Positions 15,501 to 30,500 of a stretch of 64,000 nucleotides of DNA are shown in pieces. This stretch comes from Lineus longissimus. Its lineage: Eukaryota > Nemertea > Pilidiophora > Heteronemertea > Lineidae. Below the pieces are notes generated by a model. The model was not told where the DNA came from and ran no database searches. It saw only the letters and a program-made list of their open reading frames with translations. The stretch lies in NCBI RefSeq assembly GCF_910592395.1, contig NC_088315.1, positions 14,367,808 through 14,431,807 on the forward strand. Reading direction: 5' to 3'. Every line of letters starts with the position of its first letter. The stretch's first letter is position 1. The translations under genes and the position numbers were made by a program.

Positions 15501-18500
15501 CATCTTGAGTATGGCTGTATCAGTGTCAAGAATCATTGTAGCACCCCGGTCAACCACGATAAATTCACCCTTCGTTGGCAGCTGCCCGTTAGGCCATGTA
15601 GCATTTGCAGACCAGTAGAAGGCATAGTTGAACTTAACACTTCCCTGTAAGATGTACAAATCGATCTTAGTGCTCTGGGTCATCATTTGTCAGAGAAAAT
15701 TACCCGAACTCTAAATAACCCAGAGATTTATGTCACCTAAAAGGTACTAGTAGGTCACTCGACAATCTCACCTGTCAATCAAAGTCACCAACAAAGAAGC
15801 AATACTTCCGTGGATGGTGTTGCTTTCAAATGATTCTAAATTGTCCAGAATGTAATCAGTCTGTTACGGGAACTCTCTGGGTTTTTGACATTTTTTACTT
15901 TGTTTACTCACCAATGCCAGGCCATGCTTTTTTGAAGTGATGACTACAGTCTCCAAAGTGGACTGGGAGTGAGGCGTCGTCGTACATTTTACCTCAGTGT
16001 CAGTGACACTTTGGATAGTACAGGTTGAGCCACCGATATCTATTGACAAATCTGTAGCATCGGTCCTGAAGCATCAATAAGTGAAGATTTTCATATTCTT
16101 ATAGTCAAATATGTTAACCTGGTTGTCATTTTAGGCCAGAACCAACTGTTGGATATTCACACTCCCTAAGCTTTCATCGAAAAAACCCACATCAGCAAGC
16201 AATTTGTTAACACGGGCTATCCCTCTAACGCAATATTTAGTCTGTGCCCTTTAGTCTGGACATATGCCAATGATGAGTTTTTCATTATCCTCATGTTAGA
16301 GTTGAGGTTGATGCCGCCGATCACTTGCTGGTACTCCTTTATTTCAAGGATCATGAAAGTAACTGGTACAAAAAACATACCCAAATTGGTCTCCGTTGAT
16401 GGTGAGCACAGTTCCTCCTGCCGTTCCACCGATTTGAGGGGACACACTGGTTAGTATTGGTGTCTTCAGGAGACTGTACGTGTACCGTGGACTTGCAGTA
16501 ATGGAACCAACGTAACCTGCTTGGACTTTGACGTCACACAACTTTGCTGCAGTACCTAGATTTAGAAACAATATGATGATCTCAAGGAATTCTTTGTGAG
16601 TAGACTGATACGTGTATCTTGTTTGATTAACCATGTTTATTATGTTAATTTCCTAAACTGATTTTCTACTTTTATTAGCTTTTGTAGATATTTCGACAAG
16701 ACAGATACGCAACATACCTTTTGTCTTTGGTACCTTACAACTTATTTTCGTGACAGTTGCAGGATAGGTAGCGCCGACGTCATTGACGACAGCACACTCA
16801 ACGTCACATACGGTGACCTTTGTTGATGTCTCTGAAAACCCTTTTCCTTGGAGGGTGATTACTTGCCCTCCGGCAAGACTACCTGTAAAAGCATCAGGGA
16901 GATACGAGCAGTGAAAAGAATGTATAGCAAAAAACTATTTTCAATCAGAGATCATGTCGTCGAATTCACGACAATCAAGTGTTCACGTACACGACTAACT
17001 TGAATAGACTGAGAGAAAGAGAATTTTTTATTTCCCGCTTTCCACCAAATGAAAAAAATGCCCTTTGAGATTTGGAAAAAACTAAAACGACGCTTACCTT
17101 CAATTGGCTGGAAACTGGTGACACCGAGATCTACGTAGATTTTCCCTCCGGTCACTTTCGTAGCATATCCTTTTCCTTCCACCAGAACAACCACCTCAAA
17201 CTCGCCAGCCGGACAGGTGTGCGCTTTACAGACCAACTGTGAACTGCAGCCCGTAGTCGACGTGACGATGCAAGCGCAACATTTGGTTAGATCGCCTCCG
17301 TGACAGAGCTGGACTGTGTTCTTTGCACACGTCTGATGCAGTCCTTGGCCAATAATGGTCACTATTGCCTGTAAAGGATCTCCTGGGACAATGGTAGTCG
17401 GCGTCACAACAGTTAGCTTCGGAGTCCATGCATCAGTCGAATCATAGGTGAAGTCTACATCTTCTGTAGTCTTCTGGGAGTTAGAAAAAACGTGAACCTT
17501 GTAAACACTTGCTGTACCAACTGGAGTAACAAATTCTAAATTTGTTGCATCTATGACTTTGACTGATTTGGCGAGGAGGACTTCGGATGTAGATTCGAGT
17601 TTCACCACTGGTTTTCCCCCGAACCCAGCTCCAGTTGCTTTGACCTGTAAGCCGCCGTTGATGCTGCCCTTGTCCGGTGTTAGTCTTAACAGACCAGGCT
17701 GTAGTGTGATTTGTTTCGGGACGGAATAACCGCAGGAATGCCTGTAGACTACCACGTCGTGTTGGCCTGGGATTCGATTTTGGAGTGTGCAGCCAATCTG
17801 GGTGGCTGTGCTGGTTGTCAGTGTACACTTGGTACTACCAACAAGAACGTCGACGCTTTCGCCAGCTGCCCATAGTCGGTCGCCTCTTACCACAATTGTG
17901 TCCGTACCAGAGGTGTAGGAATGTATCACATCGGTGATACTCGGTGTGCATGACGTAGTACATTGAAAGTGAAGCGCTGTATTTGGCGTACTGCATATTG
18001 TTTTATAAGCTACAACAATATTGTGGTCACCTGCCACAAGGTTCGGCGTCCGGCATCTGATTTTGTTGTTCTTCACATCATTGACTTGACATTTGAGACC
18101 ACCTACTGTTATGCTAGCAACGTTTGAAGAAGATGTGGCGTCCAGCAGATGAAGTCCTTTGCATTCGAGATCAGCACCTCCGCAGGACCCTCCGGTAGGA
18201 CTACAGCTATGAATATAAGGCTTAAACTCAAAAGTGTTTGTCTCGGGAATCAGAACAATCGCCGATCCGATTTGTGTCCTCGCAGTCACAGTGTGTTTCA
18301 TTTTGTATGGAACACAGAGTTGCAGGTTAGTCGTTGGGTGGTAATCCACTTCCACTGCCTGCCCTGTAGGTGATCCAGAGACTGGGATATCTTTCATAAA
18401 AAGTGCCACGGTCAGACCAGGATTTCTAAGTTTGTTTCCAGTGAGTTGGACAGTGTAGTGATCTGTATCAGGTCGGAAGGTGATGTCGTTGACCTCTGGT

Positions 18501-21500
18501 GCGCAACTTGTCGAGAATGTGAATGTTCCAGAAGTACTTATTGTACTGCATGATGCGGTTGCTCGTTTTCGACCTAAAAAGTCAAGAAAACTCAAAAACA
18601 CTTGAAGTTATGTTTCGTGCAAGAAGGGTGCTTCCTGTTTTGTTTTAGGTTATTTTGATAACATTTTTGTATTGCTCACCACACTTACATATAGTATAAT
18701 ACGGATGAAATTTACAATGACAATAAAATCAATCGTACAAGTTAACGGTGATCCTAAAGTAAAGTAAAAGAAAAACGGAGTGCACGAAATGCAACCAGGC
18801 ATGTTATAAGACATATGCATTCTGAAGAGTAAACGGCATGTTGTTGGCATATGTATGCCTCCTCCTTTTCCTTCCATGTTCCCTTTTCAAAGAAGAAAAT
18901 CAATAACATCAAAGTGTTCTTACGTTTAGATGTAATCATGGGCTTGTGACCACTAGCAGTGACAGACAGATCGCCTGACCAGGTCGACTTCAATGGTAGA
19001 ACAGTCACTTGACCATGGTTCGATTTGTCCTGCTGCATATTAAGCAAGTCACTCCAATAGAAATATGTCCCAGCTGTGTCAAAGCATGTTGTATAACTCC
19101 CTGAAACCCCCAAAAATTTAGACATTCATAAAAAAAGTTAAAACTGTTGATAAACTGGCAAAAAAATCAAAGATTCACACCTTAACATTTATTTACATCA
19201 TGTGCGAATGATTATTTCTTTCTTTGTTTCAGAAAATAACTCTGCTCCTATTTCTGACATCTTAGGCAAAAAGTTCTCGTGATGGAGTTGGGTGCAGTAA
19301 TTGTTTTGGACGCATATGCATTGACCTAGTACCTTCCGTAGATGATGCTTGGCTCTTGAAACCACTTCCTTTGCATGTAGTAGATACTGCGCTGTCTGTC
19401 TGACACACTCGCCATTTCGGCCAGTCAATCCTTGGTGCTGAATTCCACTTCCATTCCACGCAATCTTTCTCTTTGATGGTGAGTGCTCTTGGAGTCCACG
19501 CCAGATGCTTCACACCGTAATCTGGAATTTATCAAATACATGTTTGCGTTAAATCACGTTGAGTGATTGGCAGGAATGTCTTCAACGAGTGTGTTAAAAA
19601 TGTCCAACGTTTATTATGCTACATATCAGCTCGATGGGTGCTTACTTTCACAACAGCCAACAAATGCTGCTAGAGACTTGGTCTTTCTAATTACTACTTT
19701 TACTTGGAACCGGAGATCCTTCTCTGTGATACTAAATATTCGGTGGACCTTTGGTTCTGTATTGGTACCTGTATTGTAGCCTTGATTCGTGACCAAATGG
19801 GTTTTCTTCGTAGAAGGAAGCTCCCCTTTAAACTGAGTAGGTGTTAGGTCCGTGATTTTCACTTCAAGGTGACCGATCTTGACCTTCCATACATTATTAT
19901 CGGATGGAAACCCCTTTCCGATACACGTGATGAGGGAACCGCCGAAAGCAGATAGATCCGATGGTGTGCAGCTGGTGATTTCAAACTCGTACAGTATTGG
20001 TTGAATATTATTCGTCCTGAAAAAAAGGTTATAATTTATATCCATCCGCAGACTATTATTAGTATACACTGAAATGTCTCACAAGTGGTCCTGTCGATAG
20101 TTGTCATTTTGGTCTATGTCTCTACCCAGAAACGTTAATATCAACTATCAAAGAGCATTAAAGACCAATTCTTCTAAAAGCGGCAATAATTCAGGTCTCA
20201 GATCGATCACCCAGAGACGATTAGCAGTATCATTAGGGGGAATTTATCACTTACATTAAATCAGCGAAACCATCACTGCCAGATTCTAACTTCACTGGGT
20301 AAGAACCTCGAGGAAGGGATGGAAGTATAATATCAATTGATGTGTCTGATGTCGTGATGATAAAAGCAGGTTTACCGCCAATGGAGACTTTAGGATTGGA
20401 GCCAAAGCCACGACCAGTAATTCCGACTGGTGTAGTACCTTAAATCAACAAGAAAATATTCTAAAAATCCATTTTAGAGGTCAGACATCAAGCATAAAAC
20501 TTGCATGCTAAAGAGATTTTGAAAGGTCACAATATTACCGTATTGTGGTCTTTGGCTTTGTTATCAATGGTAGCACTGAATCACTCATCACGATGAACGC
20601 TGGTGCGGATTACAAGATTACATCCAATGAATGAAACACGTTGGTAACTCATCACCTGTGTGGGTTGGTTGTGCAATGTAAGGGAATCCGCCCCGAATGC
20701 CTGTGGACTTCGAGCAATTCGACAACGAACGAATTCAGGGTTCACTAAATGAAGATAAAGAGCAAGTTTGCTTACCATCCACGCAAGCTCTAGTACTGTT
20801 TATGTCAGTGATCACCGACACGGCTCGAGTGTGTCCGAACGTCGAGGAGTAAATAGATTTGCCGTCAGGGTCTGTGATAGCAAGTGGGACGTTCTCAGCT
20901 GCGGCCTATGAAGTAGAGTTGAAGTAAGATTTGGGAAAATGTATGCGAAAAGTAGTACAGATCTTAGTGTGACACAGAACAAGCCACATCCTCAGTTCCA
21001 AATCTTCACAGCTTTTTGGGGACTTTCGTATCTACAAATAAGACGCCATGCCATATACAGGTAAGGCTATGAGAATGCAGTCGATAGTTTTTCTTCGTTT
21101 TGTTATATTAAAGAAGTGACACCATGCCCATGACATTATTGCTTAACTGTGCGCACTGTAAAACCTACCACTGGCGGAACTTCGCACTGAATTTTCGTTC
21201 CATCTGGGCGTGAAAAGAGCACCTTACATGGATTCAGCTTGATAGTAACCACATGACGACTATCCAAACCTTGCCCAGTCACGTCAACCTTTGTACCACC
21301 TACAATAAGACATATCGTCTGGATACATATTTTGCACATTTCAATGCTCATCAAGAAATAGAGATGTATTGTTTACTAAATTTCAATTCACCGCTATATC
21401 GTATTAATCAGTGGATAGTCTGAGAAGTTCTTATAGGACTTGTATCGACATGAATCATCATTTGTAATTGAATAACTTAACAACTTTTTTATCTTACTTT

Positions 21501-24500
21501 TTTCAACAGTGAGATTCTTTATACGATTATGAACACACTGATTCAGGTCTTATATGCGAAGTCTTATCATTCGCCCTGAAACGGCTATGTGGACAATTGG
21601 ATGCAACACAGTCTAGCCATCTTGTGCCCGGCCGCGAATTTTTTTTCCTGAACCTTTGGGGCACCATAGTGTACATTTGTACAGGGACTTTCAGCCAATC
21701 AGATTTCGACAAATACATGACGTCAGAAGTCTTAAAAACTTTTGAGCAGTTGGTAGAGCGCTCGTCAGAAATGGCAGAATACGATGTTTGGATTCTGATT
21801 GGCTGAGAACCTGTGTACAAATGAACACTGTACTGCACGAAAGGTTCAGGAAAAAAAATCGCTGCCCAGCCCGGCCACTATGCTTTGCTTTTGTATATAT
21901 GCATTAGCCTAAAAGATTCGTTTTTATATTTTCTGTTTTGCTTACCTCCTGTGCCGCCATTGGTGGGATTGACTCCAGTGACTTGGGAGTCATACTTGAA
22001 CACTGCACTTCCTTTTGCTTTGCCCTTCCCCGCCACCGTCACATTCGCAGGGTAGGTCCCAAATATTCCTTTTCCCAGCTTGCATCGTATCTCCGTCTCA
22101 CTCGAGCTCTCCACGGAACAAGTACTGGTTCCAAACTGTACCGTATTCTCAGCATTGTCTGTTTGGAAGCCAGTCCCTGTGATAGTTACAATGGTATCTT
22201 TGATACCTGGAAGAATGTTATCAACATTTCAAGTTGATACATAAACTATGCCCGGAAATTCTGGATCATTTGAAAAATTATTTGACAAAAGCCGTGATTG
22301 TGGGGACTAGTGGGCGGGAAGCAGCCTTTCTTTGGTGACAGCCGAGAACTTGCATGTAACGAAGATACATTGCCACGGACATCAACGATCTAATACAATT
22401 CTTCAAAAGGTGTCTCAAGTTTGGTTTTAAAAAGTACGGATTTTCATTGCTTTGCAAATGTTCAACTTTCAAGGGTTTGGCAGGAACGACAAGTTATTCT
22501 TGGAGATTATTAGACAAGAAGGATTCTCAAAAGACACAAAAAATCTAAATCACATGACAGTGTCTGTGTCCCTTAAAAACAGTTGATTCAAGTGAACGTG
22601 TATTTTTTCAGTAGGCAAACCGAACTGTATTTTACGCTCTTACCTTTATTTGGCACGACCGATGAGACTACTGGTGTATTGCTTGGATCCCAAGTGAAAT
22701 CACACTTTCCTTGTTCGCAATTTGATGGGATGTCATTGATCGTAACGACCACCTGACGAACAAATTAGACACGGAATATCAATCATGGGCACACGACGTT
22801 TAGAGCGCAGGAAAGCTGTTCTTCATTTATTCAGAGTGGGTTAACATATCGCGGACTCGAATTACCAGATCACTTGGAACGCTTACCTGTGGCTTGGTGT
22901 GTGACGTAGCAAGCAAACGATCAGGAATAGGGTTCAGAAACAAGCTACCGGTGGATATTTTGTCGGTTGTTATCGTGGGATCGGTTCCCTTCAAGTTTGA
23001 ATCGGATATCTGGAACGGATTGAAGTTCAAGCCATTAAAATACATGTACATGTTAGTCTGCAAGACATATTCATACTCATCCTGAACTTCACTCGGCACC
23101 AGCTGGCTACTCGATGTTATGATGGAGCTCAGTAACGTGTGCGATGGGAGGATCAAACGACTGACACTGGTTTTCGAGGATGATTCATACCCAAGCATAT
23201 ATCTTTAATCCATACTAGACCTAAATAAGGCCAGGATGATACAGTACCGGTAAATGATCGTTCATACCGTTATCAGCGTCCTGCTGCCACCACCATCATT
23301 GAAATAGATATTCCACTTGTAGCCTGCACATGTCCCGTGCCTCCCAACGCCAAATGCCCCTAGCCCGGCTGTTTGTAGCATCTGTCTGAGTTCTCCAGCA
23401 CCAGCCTGAGCTGAAACAGCTAATAGAGATAAAGAGATAAAGTTGTTAAAGAGGCCTAGAAGGAGAGGAAACACGTTTTGTAACTTGTAATTGTTCCACT
23501 TGCTTCTCCAAATTGTTTCATATTGTAGAAACTAAAATAAGTCTGACACAGCCCAACTCTTCACCCAAGGCAAGTGTTACAACGTACGTGCATCCAGCTG
23601 ATTGGTATCAAATAAATATCAACTGGTGTACGTTTATATCGCACCCCTCAGTTGTAATCCGTCCATCAATGACACCATTGGAAATGGTGGTTTACCTGTA
23701 ATTGTCGTTCCATTATAGGTTAGGTCGAAAGTTCCAGTGACTGGGAGTGAAGCACGTGAGAACCTTCTCACTGTGACTTCTGCCCCACTTGGCCAAGTAG
23801 ACTGGCGGAACGTGCCCGGGTCTCCTGTTGTGCTGCCCTGAAGATCAATGAAAGGTACTATTAACTTTTGAGGTAGATTTCATTCTCTGAGTTTATTTCG
23901 GTAAAGCTTCGATCATTTTAAGTGATAACCAGCCGGACCTGCTGCTCGAATTGTCAATTAATCAGGCTATCGAGAATCACTCTGATTGTAGTAGATATAT
24001 ATAAAGACTAAAGCTAGATTCGAGTTTGCATTTATATCAAATTGCGAAATGGAGGGAGACGAAAGCAATAAATGATAAATTTTCCGTGATGAAGAGGAGG
24101 AAGGGTTTAAATTACATTTGTTCATTACTACTAAGGCCATATCTACCTCAGAGTTGTAAGGTTGAATAAGGGAGAAGTCAGAGCTACAGTTATAGGCTTC
24201 CAGTTTAACAGTGAATGATGTTGAATTTAGTCGCTGGACCCTAACACTCCGTACGCGATGGTTGTTCTTGACCGCGAGTCGTCTGGTGTGCAATACTGGA
24301 AAGGAAATAAGGTAATAACTTTGATACATGTAAGCGATATAGAGATAAATGTTGTGCAAAACGCATGTGTTTTAAAGCTGGCTGGAAACATTCATGACAC
24401 TTCGACCGCCCAATCAAGAATATTTCATGGTAGGATATGATGAATCCAGTATTTACAAATATTCAAAGTGTCCCCTAGCGGTTATTCCATAAGTACAAGG

Positions 24501-27500
24501 CTAATCGCTGATTTGGATGTAAGCAATATTGTTAAGAGGAACAATTAGAACAGCATGATTAGAGCATAGGCGAACTCCCAAGGCAAAAAAAGCCTTTCAT
24601 TGCAATCCTCAGAGTTGTTACTTAACGAACTAGAATCTGAGAAATGGTGGAATGACTGCATTGCAAACTCACCCTCTCGGTCAGCTGCACTGAATGGTAA
24701 CTCCTTCCTCATCTGAATGTCATCCGCAAATACGTCAGACAACTGGTATGGGCGATGTCTCGACATGTGCATTGCCAATATCTGTAGTCCCATTATAGGA
24801 TTACCGGACGGCAAGGTTGGCAGTATCAAATCGAAAATATTGATGCATCGATACTGCCATCTAGATATAAAACAAAAGAATTGAAAATGTAGGCAGTTTT
24901 GTGAGATCTTCTGTCGTAAAACAAGAAATTAAAATCCGCCTCTGTATATGTAGATGGGTTTCAATGTTTTTATTTTGGCGGGTAATTCACATTCATACCG
25001 ATAACGGCTAATAAGCCTACAACTGCGGAAACCTTGCTTTACGTACCCATCGACAGCGACGTTGTGAATACTTTTCTCGGCAAGGGAAATTGAAACAGTG
25101 CCGTATTTACGATTGATCTGGAAGTAGCTGTAATATACATAGATGTCATTCCGGATGTGTCCGTGGCTGGCAAAACAAAGCTGAAATCAGATTTTTTTAA
25201 ATAAACGATTTTTGAAAGCGAAGTTTCTACTCCTTTTTCGGCAGTATTTATTCTGAGAAGGTGAGAAGACTACTAGCTTTCCGTTTTTCGATCAACGATA
25301 GAATGTTTGAAGGCAAACTTCCAATGTATATCAGATCATCATACGTAAGTATCCTTGCTAGAGTGTACGGTTTCTCAAGAAACGAAAGACTTACGAATTT
25401 GAACTTCTCTAACATCACGTCATCCTTGTTTGTAGACTTATCACAATGAAAGTTAATCTTGGTAGGTGTTCTCGCCGCCAGCTTCAGACTGTTACGGCCG
25501 CAGAATGCCACCCCGATTTCAATAGTTCCGGAATCGACGCAAGAGTCGCCAGACTCGAAGCTCTGGGAGTACTGCACTTCTGTTGCTTCTGGTGCATAGA
25601 AATCGTTTGGGCACTTGTTACTGAATATGTCCAAGACGGCGCTTTCGATCTGCAAGACAAAGTGATACAATGATAAGCATTAATCGAGGAATGATAATAA
25701 TTGTCTGCTCTTTTTTCATATCCTTGTGACCTTTTAACATGTTGATGAAGATGGGAATCCTTAATCTAGAGTTACGTTCTTCCATGGATTAACTATTTTG
25801 ATATGGGTAATGAAAATGACATAGTTGTTAAACTATAAAACCGTCTGTATATATACTTCGTACTCACTTCTGCCGCATCTGAATTTGCTTTAATTTTCAT
25901 TCCAGACGTCACACCATCATGTTGAAGATATGTATATTCCATGCTTGCTGTGCCTTGTGTATCAACTGTCACTGTGCCCGTCAGGTTTGATGAACGAGGT
26001 ATGACCTCTATCTTTCTTCTTGTGCCTATGTTGGTGTGTAAAGAGGAATGACAAAGAAAGTCATGCAAGTCAACAGGCAAGTTTCATGTACGTTTAAGCA
26101 CATTATTTAGTCAGGTTGGTTGTTGAAAATCAGAGCGAGTATCGCATTCCAGTTTCCTTCGTCCGCAGGTGATAAAATGCCTGATGAAAGCTTTGACCTA
26201 ATTCCACAGTGCATAAGGTCTCAAAACGATTGTCCACTACCTACTCGGGCGGTACGCAGGCTAATAATGTTGTATACAACTACAGACATGGCTCAGCAAT
26301 AACTCAGCATCACCAGGAAGCTGTTTTTATGATTGGAAGCTAGCCCAGCATACCTTTGTCTTCTGTGAATGTAACTTTGTAATTCGTACTTGTTCCTTCG
26401 ACTTTTGCGTTACCGGTTCCAATAACTGGCAGATTTTCAATCGCCCTCAGCACATCGGAGATTGCTTGTGAGGAATCAACTAACCCTGACAAAAAAAGAA
26501 GACATCTTTATAACCATGGACGCATGGCAGATTAATGATTATGGTTGCTGACTACACCGCAATAAGTTCAACAAGTGTTCCACATTTCTTGTAATCTAGT
26601 AACGAGATGAGCTGATGTCGCGACAAGATCAGTAACACTCCAATGTACATGTTAGCATGATAGTTCAGGACAGAAACTCAGCAGTCATTTAAAAAATCCA
26701 TCTAAAGCAGTTACTGTTGTAGGATCTTCTTACCAGTTGACATGCCGTCCACCTTTAGTTGGTATTCGCCATTCCCTGTTAGGGCAACAGACTGTTGCTC
26801 GTTGCGCTTCACCTGTTGTACATTCGGCAACTTCTCCAGTAAAATTTCCTGTAAAGAGCACTTCAAATAACTCGCAAATAAATGACCGGCAACGGAACTA
26901 AAATGTCATGGTCACTCCCATCAGTGACATCAACATACATACAAATGTACTGAAAATGTCTTGCCGATGTTGCAGTCTAATATGTCCCATTGGAATATAA
27001 GTGTCCTAAGGACACTATCCTAGAACATTTCAAGGGGATCCCCTAAACTAAGAGCAAAGAGCCAAGAGCCAGGACCACCTTTTTTTTACAGGACAGATAG
27101 GCGTACGTACTTGTCTATCACTGCGCCATCTACACGATCCTGCTGGTCAATGTTATATCCAATAAGGGAGCTGGCATCCCCATCCGGATCCATTTTTGAC
27201 GGTCCGAATGACAAACACGTGTGACTGTACAGAGTGTATGAAGTGCAGGCACAATGTACACCGTATTGTACAGACGGCGTAACGATAGTACGATAAAAAA
27301 ATCCAGGCTGCAGACAACCCCTATCCAGGCGGCGATGTCATAAACGGTTACAAAAAACTTTATTCATTAGCACCTCGGGCTCCCAGAGATAATACTTATA
27401 TTCATTTGCCTATATTTTGCCTTTGCTCGTGGCTTTCCTGGCGGCACTTGGCCTTTAAATAGAGTATTGGCTCTTGACTCTTAGTTTGAGGTGTCTCCAT

Positions 27501-30500
27501 TTCAAGCTAATCAGTTTTGTGGATATCAAATGGACAGACCTGAGTCTCCTCTATCTTTGTTGATCTGATTTCGACAGCTTGTACCTCATTACGGGCGTCA
27601 CTAGTGTGCTGTATACTGTTGAATGTTGTGTTGTACACTTGGACCGCTATTCGTACAGCGCAGTTACCAGTAGGGTTGCTTTGGTGTGCTTCAAGATAAT
27701 ACCTAAAGAATAGAGAACATCACATGATATACGTATGGTCCTTTTAAGAGGATGTCGATCCCCGGCATCCAGATAGATGTATACCTCATAGTGCATTATC
27801 ATCTCATTGAGTCCGAACAAGCAACTTGATCTTCGATCTTGCAATTGGCCTATTTTGCATGATTAAAATAAAGGCTGGGTCTATTTGGCAAGCCGCTCGC
27901 CGAACAGGCATCTTTTTTTGTCCTGTTTGGAGAGCCGCTTGCCAAACAGCACTAAAAAGCCACCCTGTTCGGCAAGCTGGACTTGCCAAACAGGGCAAAA
28001 ATACTACCCTCTTTGGCGAGCCGGAGAGGTTACAACATGTTGGCCAATCAGAGAGCAGTGACGTCATATTCGAATTTATATGCGCATATTTAACAATGGC
28101 CGACTTCCCGCTCTCGATTCAATTTCTGTTACTAAACTCGGGTTTTGGTCAATAATCCATGAAGAAGCATGTACATGTACATAACTGTATGGATTTACAA
28201 AAAAAGTCATAAACGTGATTTAACTGATAAGCATGTTAAATGCATTAGTGTGCATTTCTAAAGGCGTTTCACTGTAACTCCAGTGTTGCTGACCGTGTTG
28301 CCACGAATGATAATGAGCTCCTAGATGGTTGAATATGCATGAGTTCGGCTCTCCATCTAGGGCAGAAAAAAGGCGCTGGTTGGTGAGCCGGGCTTGCCAA
28401 ATAGTCACTTCCTAAAATAAAACGAAGACGATCCCCAGAGTCCAATGTAATGGCTGATAGTAGCAGGTAGGTTTTGGGAGTTAAGAACAGTCAAAAACTA
28501 CGGTAATAAAATCGCCTGAGAGCGACGGTCTAACAATCCTTGATCTCCAGCCAAATTCTCAATAAGTGTGTACATATGGTTATACATACGGCTCCCCTTC
28601 TTTCAGATCAAATTCAGCCGACCCAGGGAATTGTGAAAAGCTCGTCGCATTGACGATGAGTTGCTGAAAAATACAAGATTTAGCAGATGGAGATTGAAGT
28701 GGACACAAGGAAAATGGCCGGTAGAAGAACCCCGAGCAAATCCAATAATGGTCAGGAAACGCCTGTTACGCCCTATGGTGGGCGTTGGCCGAGTAGCAGG
28801 TCAGTAGGTAAAATATTGTGACTGTTCCGACTACTTTCAAGCACGATGTGGAGGACATTGCGACTCTTTCTACTTGCATTAGTGTCGAATTTCTCATATC
28901 GCTAAGCAAAATATTTAAACAAATATTTTTGCGTCTTAGACATCACATTTATATTTATTCCTTCTATTACCAATAAAAGGCTTTATATTAATTCCCGAGG
29001 AGATTGATTCTAAACGATTGATGTTGATATTCCTAGGGCGAATTGGTCCTGGGACCTACCTTGTGTTCAGGTCTTCCAATCGGGCTAAAATACAACCGCC
29101 CGGAGGCTTTCGCCTTGAGGAAAAATTTATGTACGCCTGATACTTTGGCAACGAAATAACCGGACAGCTTGGTCACGCAAGGGCTCGTGTCGCTAGAGAA
29201 TTCACTGGAATTAAGTATCTTCGTGGTGTACATGGAGCTGTTTGATGCTGCCGTTAAGTTCCCAATGTTGTCTAAGTCCTCTTCTTCATTCCAGATTTCA
29301 ACTTTGATACCACGGTTGCCTGTTTTTAGAAGAAAAGTAACCGGTATATTTTGTTTGCTTTAACGTTATGGCTATTCTAACGTGCAGGATATTTTTGCAC
29401 TAGAGGCGGTCGAACAAGTGCAGGACGAAAAATGCAGTGACCAATGTTAGATATGCAAGAAGTTATCAACCCGTAAAGCTGACGATGTTTTAAAGCCACC
29501 CGATATATTTGTTTTTAGTAAGTGTCGTAGACTGGAGTAACTTCCAAGGTGGGTGTCCATTCTTACGGTTTGCCTTGCTTGTTTAATACAGAGTAAAATT
29601 TTCCGTCATCAGCAGTAGCCTAAAATAGGTAGGATTAGATAAACAAAACGTATTTACAAGTTGTGTATTATGAAACTTTTGATTAGGCTCTACTTTCTAT
29701 ATGTATGGTTATTTCTAATTCTGCTGATATTTGCAAGTTGTTGTCCTACCTGGATACATTACATTCTGACGAGCCATTGGGGCCGTGACACAGGTTATCT
29801 TCGTATCCTCTAATGCTAGCACCTTGCAAGGTGTCCCTGTCAACGAAAGGATTAGATTGGACTAACACTTTTGCTCCTATAATAGAACTGAGAAATGAAG
29901 AAACTGTCGCAAAAAATTGTTCCAAAGTACTGACCATCGCCATCAGTCATTACCTTAAATGCATCTTGCCCGCGTCTGCTTCTAGTGATGACCAAGGTCT
30001 CAGGCTCATGTTGTTAACAAATATGAAAATAATTCACTGTACGTACCTCCTACTGTTACTTTGGCTGGAGATGTCGTTTCATCGAAATATAATCCTACTA
30101 TTTCAAGAATTGTTCCGCCTTCTGTACTGCCTGCTGCTGGTGAAACTCCTTTCACCCCTGACAAACATTTAACGGAATAAATGTATAGAAAATTGGCAGG
30201 ATAGCACATCAGGAATAGTTATTGTTTTTTGGCAAACATTATGTGAAACAAAACAAACAGTTTGCTCTCTGAAATCCTTGTAAGGGAAGACATGCTATAA
30301 GTCTCCCTTTTTCTAGATGGTGAAACAATCAAGTTCTTGAGATCTACATGCATTGATCCTTTTTTTCAGGAAAAAAATTGTTGTCCTTCATAGAACAAGG
30401 CAACGGACATTGAACTATACAGACCTGCGCGTGTCTCAATCATACAGATGTCGGTGCGCGTCATGGCCCTCATTGATGTCGTCATGGCCTTGGATCTGCA

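Noticed and set aside
29565-29633. Minus-strand reading ATADDGKFYSVLNKQGKP with AG and GT borders between the IPT and PA14 exons
   Set aside because: It would need phase 0 in and phase 2 out, while the exons on both sides join directly in phase 1 (PG to NRGIKVEIW). Including it breaks the frame.
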